Shown piece after piece: positions 5,366 through 9,642 of a DNA stretch of 9,642 nt (position 1 is its first letter; each line of letters opens with the position of its first letter). Where the stretch lies: the NCBI GenBank assembly GCA_024641835.1, contig JAHECH010000107.1, positions 1-9,642 of the forward strand, given 5' to 3'. The stretch comes from Deltaproteobacteria bacterium (GTDB lineage: Bacteria; Desulfobacterota; DSM-4660; Desulfatiglandales; HGW-15). A program made the translations under genes and the position numbers. The notes below the pieces were generated by a model. It did no database searches. It was given only the letters and a program-made list of their open reading frames with translations, and had not been told where the DNA came from.

Positions 5366-6712
5366 TCAGTGTTTCCCCCTCAGGTCCTTGAACCGTTTCG
5401 CTTTGACGTCATACCTTGGGAGAGTGCCGTAGTCATGGAACTCCAGGATGTAGCCGAGATTTGTCTTGAGCCTGAGCTGATCCTTGAGCTCCGATTCGAT
5501 GCGGTTCCGCTCTCCTTCCCGGCCTTTGAGAATCTCAACTTTCAGCGTGATGCGATCAAAATCACGCTCCTTATCCACGGTCACTTCGAACTCATCACTC
5601 AAGCCATCCACTCCCCTCACCACTTCTTCGATTGCCGAAGGGGCGAGGAGCACTCCTTTCACTTTGGTGATGTCGTCAGCCCTGCCGACCACCCCACCCT
5701 TGATCAATCGGAAGCTCCGGCCGCAGGGGCAAGGTTCCGGAGCCCATTCGATCAGATCCTTGGAATCGAAGCGCACGCAAGGTTGAGCTTGCCGGTCCAG
5801 GGCGGTAATGATCATTTTGCCCCTCCGCCCCGGTTCATCGATGAATTCGCCTGTTTCTACGTCCTGGATCTCGACGAGGAAGAAGGCTTCGTTCACATGG
5901 AGACCTCCGGATTGCGCTTCGCACTCGAAACACCATGCGCCTATCTCGGTCGCGCCTGCGTGGTCGAAGACTTTGGCACCCCAGGCCTCCTCCATCCGTC
6001 TCTTGGTAGAAGGGATGCTCGCTCCCGGTTCACCCGCGCAGGTGATTCTTCTGATGGTCAGCGACGCAGGATCGATGCCCATTCTATTCTTGGCTGTGTC
6101 CGCCATGCCAAGGACATAGGTCGGTGTGGCCATCATAGCCGTGCACTTGAGCTCCTGAATCTTAAGGATTCGAGCCTGAGTGTCCAGAACCCCGCCCGGC
6201 ACGACCTCTGCCCCGATCTTCTCTGCTGCGTAATGACCAGCCCAGAAAGCCACAAAGACATTGTAACCAAAGGGAAGAAAGACACGATCCGAGGGCCGGT
6301 ATCCCTGAGCCCAGAGGATATAGGACCAGCACTCAGCCCACCACTCCCAATCCTGCCAGGTATCAGGCTGATAAACAGGCTGGCCTGTGGTGCCGCTTGT
6401 TTGGCGAAACTCGGATACCTCCTCAAGAGGCACGCACAGAGCATCCCCGTAGGGGAAAGGGTCTTTCCTCTGGATATCCCTCATCATGGATTTCTCAACC
6501 GTTGGAATCCGCATGATGTCATCAGGTGTTCGGATGTCTCTGGGTGTTATGCCCGCCTTATCGTAGAAGAGCCTGTGAAACTTGGATCGCTCATAGGTCC
6601 AGTCGAATATCCTCTTGAATTTTTTGAGTTGCAGCTTTCGCATCTTTTCAGGAGGAAGGGTTTCGAGGACAGGATTCCAGTAAGGCCCCCAGGGAGTTTT
6701 CATTGCTGTCAT
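5366..6712 (-). CDS. Phenylacetate-CoA ligase-like (PaaK family) AMP-forming acyl-CoA ligase
   Basis: An ANL-superfamily enzyme that activates a carboxylic acid through an acyl-adenylate to its CoA thioester. The 448 residues match PaaK (about 430-450). Motifs: P-loop RQTSGTTGQPV (103-113), CAGEPGASIP (225-234), HAGATEIGAW (251-260, A5-like), RFDSKDL (314-320, A7-like Asp), CPCGRSFRLIKGGVVGRADDITKVKG (328-353), and a C-terminal domain ending LPRYDVKAKR with Lys437 as the adenylation lysine. CFEC (261-264) with CPC (328-330) could make a four-Cys metal site (inference). The substrate is not determinable; aryl acids (phenylacetate, benzoate-like) are typical of the family. The ATG at 6712 has GGAGG 7 nt upstream; an internal ATG at 6703 is less well placed. 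Divergent from a TRAP binding protein gene, suggesting linked uptake and activation of an organic acid. Confidence 0.93.
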   Translation of the reverse strand: MTAMKTPWGPYWNPVLETLPPEKMRKLQLKKFKRIFDWTYERSKFHRLFYDKAGITPRDIRTPDDIMRIPTVEKSMMRDIQRKDPFPYGDALCVPLEEVSEFRQTSGTTGQPVYQPDTWQDWEWWAECWSYILWAQGYRPSDRVFLPFGYNVFVAFWAGHYAAEKIGAEVVPGGVLDTQARILKIQELKCTAMMATPTYVLGMADTAKNRMGIDPASLTIRRITCAGEPGASIPSTKRRMEEAWGAKVFDHAGATEIGAWCFECEAQSGGLHVNEAFFLVEIQDVETGEFIDEPGRRGKMIITALDRQAQPCVRFDSKDLIEWAPEPCPCGRSFRLIKGGVVGRADDITKVKGVLLAPSAIEEVVRGVDGLSDEFEVTVDKERDFDRITLKVEILKGREGERNRIESELKDQLRLKTNLGYILEFHDYGTLPRYDVKAKRFKDLRGKH

Positions 6713-6799
6713 GTGAGATCCTCCATCTTCGTCATCGGCGTTGGCAACCGAATTTGACGTGGTTCTTGCCGGTCGCTTGTTTTTCCATGTTCTCTTGAA

Positions 6800-6828
6800 T
6801 TTTTATTTGAGAAATGGCATTTTGTCAA
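6800..6828 (-). promoter_or_regulatory. sigma70-like promoter of the CoA ligase gene
   Basis: On the minus strand: a perfect -35 TTGACA (6823-6828), 17-bp spacer, -10 TAAAAA (6800-6805) in a T/A-rich stretch. The transcript start would be near 6793, giving a leader of about 80 nt. A 9-bp palindrome GTCAATGAC (6824-6832) covers the -35 box and may be part of an operator. Confidence 0.6.
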
Positions 6829-6899
6829 TGACGCGAGGGATGATGGGTGATCCAAATCGCCTCTGGACTGGATGATCTTCATGGTAAAACCAATTTCGC

Positions 6900-6928
6900 T
6901 TGACAAAGAGAGATCATGAAAATATAAG
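6900..6928 (+). promoter_or_regulatory. Near-consensus sigma70 promoter facing dctP
   Basis: -35 TTGACA (6900-6905), exactly 17 bp, -10 TATAAG (6923-6928); predicted start near 6935. It is back to back with the CoA ligase promoter, the two -35 boxes being 71 bp apart. The resulting RNA has about 345 nt before the dctP start codon and meets a terminator at 7128-7181. Confidence 0.7.
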
Positions 6929-6934
6929 TACAAT

Positions 6935-7181
6935 GTAGCTATTTTATGGCGGTCATCAGAGGAATGGCCGAGAGTTGCGGCGGGAGTGTATTTTCCTCTG
7001 GAACGATGATCTTGATAGCAGGTGTTATCGAATGTTGCGGTCGTTGGAAGCGTGAAGAACAATCCTTGTAAACTCCAAGCCAAAAGGATTGTCGCCCCAG
7101 TGGAACGGTTTTTCCAAAGAGGAAGGTGAGCCGGCTGCAGCCATGAGAGCCATCGTGGGTGCAGGCCGGCTCTTTGTTTTT
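6935..7181 (+). ncRNA. Structured leader RNA ending in an intrinsic terminator: candidate riboswitch/attenuator or small RNA
   Basis: From the predicted start (about 6935) the RNA can fold into a long interrupted hairpin: GCTAT 6938-6942 with ATAGC 7015-7019; GGTCATC 6951-6957 with GATGATC 7005-7011 (one G-U); AGAGGAA 6958-6964 with TTCCTCT 6993-6999; inner GCCG/CGGC around 6967-6982. A second hairpin pairs ACAATCCTT 7059-7067 with AAGGATTGT 7084-7092, a short third pairs TGGAA 7101-7105 with TTCCA 7112-7116, and the element ends at the terminator. No good open frame fills the region. It matches no riboswitch, 6S, tmRNA, SRP or RNase P pattern I can recognise. No clear anti-terminator pairing was found by eye, so a free-standing small RNA is equally possible. 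Confidence 0.5.
7128..7181 (+). terminator. Intrinsic terminator inside the dctP leader
   Basis: GAGCCGGC-TGCA (7128-7139) pairs with TGCA-g-GCCGGCTC (7160-7172): 12 pairs with one bulged G, closing a 20-nt loop, followed at once by TTTGTTTTT (7173-7181). Read on the minus strand there is no T-run, so it acts on plus-strand transcripts only. The only plus-strand promoter found upstream is the one at 6900-6928. Confidence 0.75.
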
Positions 7182-7280
7182 GGCACTCCCCATTCATCAC
7201 CTGTGGGGGGCGAAGAGGATAAGGTCAGAGTGAAGGAGCAACCGAAAAGCTAAAACCCAAGACCAAAAAGGAGGGATAAA

Positions 7281-8303
7281 ATGAGACTTGCAAAGTGGAT
7301 GCTGCTTGCGTGGCTATTTTGTTTTGTCGGGTTTTCATTTTTCACTTCGCCAGCTCTGGCACAAACAGCACCGATTGAGTTGAAGTATTCGATCTTCTTC
7401 CCGGGGACTGCCCCTCAGACTGTTGTTGCCACAGAATGGGGAAAGGAGATTGAAAAGAGGACCGGTGGAAAAGTAAAGGTTACCATGTTTCCAGGTGGTA
7501 CCCTGACACCAGCGCCTCAATGCTATGACGGTGTGGTAAAGGGGATTTCCGATATTGGGATGTCGGTCTTGGCGTACACGAGAGGCAAGTTCCCCTTAAC
7601 TGAGGTTGCGGACCTGCCCTTGGGCATCAAGAGCGGCTTGGTCGCTACCAAAGTACTCAATGCTTATTACAAAAAGTTCAAACCGAAAGAAATGGATGGG
7701 GCAGAATTCATGTACCTCCATGGCCATGGACCTGGAATTCTTCATACCAAGACGGCCGTGAATAAGCTGGAAGATCTCAAAGGGATGAAAATTCGTTCCA
7801 CAGGGTTGGCGGCAAAAATAGTCGGGGCCCTGGGAGGTACTCCTGTGGCCATGGGAATGGGTGATACGTATGACGCCTTGAGCAGGGGTGTGGTGGAAGG
7901 ATCCTTAGCTCCCTATGAGGCGCTTAAGACATGGAAATGGGGCGAGGTCGTGAAGTTCACCACGGAAGATTATGGTGCCTCCTACAGCACGGCCTTCTTC
8001 GTGGTGATGAATAAGGACAAATGGAATTCCCTGCCTGCGGACGTCAAGAAGATCATCGAGCAGGTCAATGAAGAGTGGATTGTAAAACAGGGAGCCAACT
8101 GGGATGAGGTTGACAAAGCGGGAAGAGATTACGCCCTATCTCTTGGTAACAAGATCATCTCCCTTTCAAAGGAAGAAAATGCGCGCTGGGCAAAGGCGGT
8201 TCACCCTCTTCTTGAGGACTATGTGAACAATATGAAGGCAAAAGGGCTGCCTGGAGAGGAAGCGCTGAAATTCTATCAGGAAGAGCTGAATAAGATGCAG
8301 TAA
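7281..8303 (+). CDS. TRAP transporter solute-binding protein, DctP family
   Basis: The periplasmic receptor of a tripartite ATP-independent (TRAP) transporter, which takes up organic acids with a sodium or proton gradient. 340 residues, normal length. A Sec signal peptide is clear: RLAK, hydrophobic WMLLAWLFCFVGFSFF, cleavage ALA-Q after residue 27. DctP features: GGKVKVTMFPGGTL (62-75), GISDIGMSVLAYTRGKFPLTEV (88-109), LEDLKGMKIRSTG (163-175) with the ligand-carboxylate Arg172, MGMGDTYDALSRGVVEGSLAP (191-211) and the helix WNSLPADVKKIIEQ (248-261). AGGAGG sits 6 nt before the ATG. No dctQ or dctM membrane genes follow: a terminator starts 10 bp after the stop, so the receptor is an orphan here and must use membrane subunits from elsewhere. 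The neighbouring CoA ligase hints at an aromatic or other organic acid ligand (inference). Confidence 0.95.
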   Translation: MRLAKWMLLAWLFCFVGFSFFTSPALAQTAPIELKYSIFFPGTAPQTVVATEWGKEIEKRTGGKVKVTMFPGGTLTPAPQCYDGVVKGISDIGMSVLAYTRGKFPLTEVADLPLGIKSGLVATKVLNAYYKKFKPKEMDGAEFMYLHGHGPGILHTKTAVNKLEDLKGMKIRSTGLAAKIVGALGGTPVAMGMGDTYDALSRGVVEGSLAPYEALKTWKWGEVVKFTTEDYGASYSTAFFVVMNKDKWNSLPADVKKIIEQVNEEWIVKQGANWDEVDKAGRDYALSLGNKIISLSKEENARWAKAVHPLLEDYVNNMKAKGLPGEEALKFYQEELNKMQ

Positions 8304-8313
8304 AATGAAGGGA

Positions 8314-8354
8314 GGGGGAGTGGAAGCGATGGTTCTAGCTCCCCCCCACCTTTT
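8314..8354 (+). terminator. Terminator of dctP
   Basis: GGGGGAG-TGGAA (8314-8325) pairs with TTCTA-g-CTCCCCC (8333-8345) around a 7-nt loop, 10 bp after the dctP stop; TTTT follows at 8351-8354 after a short C-rich stretch. It makes dctP effectively monocistronic. Confidence 0.65.
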
Positions 8355-8362
8355 GTGAACCG

Positions 8363-8569
8363 ATGCATGACAATCAAAGGTGCTGCCCATGGATGGAATT
8401 CTGTGATATGAATTGCCGCTATGCAAGCCTGCCCAAACAAGAAGCCCTGGATGGTTCAGGCAGTTGCCGCACCTTTCAGGCCCTCTACTGCAAAAAAAGG
8501 GGGCGGCTCGTTCATAAGAATGCGCCTTGTGTAGAAAAAGAGGGGCGGGGTGTAAAGAAACGCTCTTGA
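8363..8569 (+). CDS. Small cysteine-rich protein of unknown function, 68 aa
   Basis: Not assignable to a named family. Seven cysteines (7, 8, 14, 18, 35, 43, 56) in the pattern CCPW-x3-FC-x3-C-x16-C-x7-YC-x12-C with a well-formed centre (ALDGSGSCRTFQALYC, then LVHKNAPC) and a basic tail. No signal peptide, so a cytoplasmic metal- or Fe-S-binding role is plausible (inference). The order and protein-like composition argue for a real gene; against it, no good Shine-Dalgarno precedes the ATG at 8363 and the dctP terminator lies just upstream with no visible promoter. A second ATG (8393) would lose the CCPW motif. It is convergent with the IMP cyclohydrolase gene. Confidence 0.55.
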   Translation: MHDNQRCCPWMEFCDMNCRYASLPKQEALDGSGSCRTFQALYCKKRGRLVHKNAPCVEKEGRGVKKRS

Positions 8570-8607
8570 GACGGCCCGTGGCGGATGTCCTCTCAGCCGT
8601 TCATTGA

Positions 8608-9204
8608 TTATATTTCTATTTTTGAAAGGTACCGGGTGATGGCGCCATCATACTTGTGGGTGAGCTCGAAGACCTTCTTTGCAAGACGGAATCTTGTCTT
8701 CAGCGATGTGGCACCGTTCAGTTCCTGCATTTCCTTCAGGACCACCGCATAGTCCGCCGGGTCCACAATAACCGTGACGTCCTTGTAGTTTTTTGCTGAC
8801 GATCGAAGCATGGTGGGCCCGCCGATGTCGATATTCTCGATCGCCTCTTCGAGAGTGACGCCCTCTCTTGCGACCGTCTCTTCAAACTGGTAGAGGTTCA
8901 CCACCACCAGGTCAATGTTCTTGATGCCCTGCTCTTTCATCATCTTCACATGTTCCGGGTTGTCCCTCATGCCCAGGAGACCGCCGTGCACCTTGGGATG
9001 AAGGGTTTTCACACGGCCATCCATCATCTCAGGGAATCCTGTATATTCGGAAATATCTTTGACAGAGACGCCTCCTTGGCGCAGCGCTTTGGCTGTTCCT
9101 CCGGTTGAAAGGATCTCAATGCCGAATTTGGCAAGGGCTTTCGCAAAATCCACGACGCCGGACTTGTCGGTCACGCTGATGATGGCTCTTTCGATTTTCC
9201 TCAT
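8608..9204 (-). CDS. purH: Stand-alone IMP cyclohydrolase (PurH N-terminal domain only)
   Basis: Closes the ring of FAICAR to give IMP, the last step of purine synthesis. The 198 residues cover just the MGS-like cyclohydrolase domain: SVTDKSGVVDFAKAL (10-24), EILSTGGTAKAL (30-41), GFPEMMDGRVKTLHPKVHGGLL (56-77), DLVVVNLYQFEETV (98-111), ENIDIGGPTMLRSSAKNY (123-140). Lys66, Tyr105, Asp126 and Lys138 agree with the catalytic residues of the human domain (Lys66, Tyr104, Asp125, Lys137). Usual PurH is about 520 residues with an AICAR formyltransferase domain; here the frame stops cleanly after the domain (RYLSKIEI) and no remnant of that domain follows, so this looks like a natural split enzyme with the transformylase encoded elsewhere. 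The ATG at 9204 follows GGAGGTGGGG. Confidence 0.93.
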   Translation of the reverse strand: MRKIERAIISVTDKSGVVDFAKALAKFGIEILSTGGTAKALRQGGVSVKDISEYTGFPEMMDGRVKTLHPKVHGGLLGMRDNPEHVKMMKEQGIKNIDLVVVNLYQFEETVAREGVTLEEAIENIDIGGPTMLRSSAKNYKDVTVIVDPADYAVVLKEMQELNGATSLKTRFRLAKKVFELTHKYDGAITRYLSKIEI

Positions 9205-9245
9205 TTCCCCACCTCCGCACTCAGTTTTGATTTGGTTTCAGCGAG

Positions 9246-9290
9246 AGAACAATCTATAATTAAATTGTTCTAATTATCAAGCAACTTGAT
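9246..9290. promoter_or_regulatory. Two palindromes over the purH promoter, candidate operator
   Basis: AGAACAAT (9246-9253) and ATTGTTCT (9264-9271) form an 8-bp perfect inverted repeat across the -10 box and spacer; ATCAAG-CAA-CTTGAT (9276-9290) forms a second one across the -35. Such placement is typical of repressor sites. The regulator is unknown. Confidence 0.45.
9253..9280 (-). promoter_or_regulatory. sigma70-like promoter of purH
   Basis: On the minus strand: -35 TTGATA (9275-9280), 16-bp spacer, -10 TATAGA (9253-9258), in the A/T-rich part of the spacer, about 45 bp before the purH ATG. Confidence 0.5.
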
Positions 9291-9297
9291 TGCATGC

Positions 9298-9416
9298 CAG
9301 CGCAGGGGCAGGAGGGCCCTAGGAAGCGGAGCCGAGGCTTCCCCCATAGATAAGTCGTTGAAAAGACGGCACCCTCCCGCCAGTCACTCCAGAAAAGCCC
9401 TCCTGCCCCTGCGCTG
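9298..9416. repeat. 119-bp element with 20-bp perfect terminal inverted repeats
   Basis: CAGCGCAGGGGCAGGAGGGC (9298-9317) is repeated exactly as its reverse complement at 9397-9416. The 79-bp interior holds a further perfect inverted repeat GGAAGC/GCTTCC (9322-9327, 9337-9342). No open frame of protein-like quality and no clear target-site duplication are visible (flanks TGCATG and TGTATG are similar, not identical). Possibilities are a MITE-like non-autonomous element, a dispersed intergenic palindrome, or a long hairpin in a transcript; the sequence alone does not decide. Confidence 0.7.
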
Positions 9417-9573
9417 CTGTATGGGCGGGCTGAGACCTCCACACCTAGAACCTCTACTGACGCAAGACATGAGCCCGGATGGGGTTCGAGGAGCGAAGGA
9501 AGAGAATGTTTCTGCTGAAAATGTTAAGGAACCTCCGGCGGATATTATATTGGCATGAATATACGAAAGAGCG
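9417..9573. other. Spacer without recognised content
   Basis: Open frames here are short and have compositions unlike real proteins. An A/T-rich stretch with TATTAT/TATATT (9543-9551) lies about 25 bp before the last ATG and might be a -10 box, but no convincing -35 is found. Confidence 0.3.
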
Positions 9574-9642
9574 ATGAGCTTCCTGTACAACGCATATAAG
9601 GCACTCACCTGTGGTGTGTTTCTGACCTGCCTTCCACCTTTC
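9574..9642 (+). CDS. Start of a membrane-anchored protein, possibly Kdo transferase (partial)
   Basis: Only 23 codons are visible: MSFLYNAYKALTCGVFLTC followed by LPPF at the edge. An in-frame TGA at 9556 makes the ATG at 9574 the first possible start; the ribosome site (GAAAGAG, very close) is weak. The Leu-Tyr-Asn motif followed by a hydrophobic run resembles the N-terminal membrane anchor of KdtA/WaaA, the enzyme that attaches Kdo to lipid A, which would match the Kdo genes at the other end of the window. With so little sequence this remains a guess; any N-terminally anchored protein is possible. Confidence 0.35.
   Translation, partial: MSFLYNAYKALTCGVFLTCLPPF

Noticed and set aside
5369..6757. 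462-codon open frame on the plus strand, antisense to the CoA ligase gene
   Set aside because: It mirrors the ligase almost end to end; its translation has no family-like motifs, while the minus strand has a complete PaaK motif set with ribosome site and promoter.
6935..7181. Known RNAs (6S, tmRNA, SRP RNA, RNase P, cobalamin riboswitch)
   Set aside because: No tRNA-like ends, SRP tetraloop motif, RNase P core or B12 box could be found by eye; a covariance-model search would settle this.
7181..7195. TGGCAC as the -24 element of a sigma54 promoter for dctP
   Set aside because: The -12 position reads ATTC instead of TTGC, lacking the essential GC.
6709..7200. 163-codon minus-strand frame in the divergent control region
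   Set aside because: Composition is unlike a protein, it runs over both promoters and the terminator hairpin, and it lacks a ribosome site.
9298..9416. CRISPR array or integron attC site
   Set aside because: There is a single inverted pair, no regularly spaced direct repeats, no cas genes, no integrase and no GTTRRRY-type core.
9286..9558. 90-codon plus-strand frame across the inverted-repeat element
   Set aside because: It reads both arms of the palindrome, has no ribosome site and a composition unlike proteins.

Overview
The window reads as chromosomal DNA from a Gram-negative, anaerobic-type bacterium, most likely a member of the former Deltaproteobacteria (Desulfobacterota, Syntrophobacterales/Desulfobacterales-like). 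The reasons are the Kdo/LPS genes (outer membrane), a DUF39-type homocysteine biosynthesis protein (typical of sulfate reducers and methanogens), a free-standing IMP cyclohydrolase instead of bifunctional PurH, a PaaK-type acyl-CoA ligase and a TRAP solute-binding protein. This assignment is an inference from gene content; no rRNA or other taxonomic marker is present.

Layout. (1) 1-2021, minus strand: kdsA -> kdsC -> lptC (lptC cut by the left edge), the Kdo synthesis and LPS export start of an lpt operon, with a sigma70-like promoter in front of kdsA. (2) 2022-2186: divergent promoter region; a TTGTCA-17-TATATT promoter drives a plus-strand DUF39/HcyBio gene (GTG start at 2187). (3) 3465-4958, plus strand: tight operon greA - slyD-like FKBP isomerase - small YqiA-like serine hydrolase, with a TATAAT box in front. 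(4) 4959-5098: structured spacer ending in a strong hairpin between convergent genes. (5) 5097-6712, minus strand: PaaK-type CoA ligase followed by a 62-residue helical protein of unknown function. (6) 6713-7280: 568-bp divergent control region with two near-consensus sigma70 promoters facing apart, and on the plus side a leader of about 345 nt containing several hairpins and a full intrinsic terminator about 100 bp before the next start codon. (7) 7281-8303: dctP-type TRAP binding protein, closed by its own terminator, with no dctQ/dctM behind it. (8) 8363-8569: small cysteine-rich protein. (9) 8608-9204, minus strand: stand-alone IMP cyclohydrolase, with two palindromes lying on its promoter. 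(10) 9205-9573: promoter, a 119-bp element bounded by 20-bp perfect inverted repeats, and otherwise nothing recognised. (11) 9574-9642: first 23 codons of a membrane-anchored protein, possibly kdtA.

Most genes are ordinary housekeeping genes. The parts most worth a second look are the terminator-containing structured RNA leader of dctP (candidate riboswitch/attenuator or small RNA), the divergent PaaK/TRAP pair as a possible aromatic-acid uptake and activation unit, the Cys-rich small protein, and the inverted-repeat element with the neighbouring double-palindrome purH promoter.
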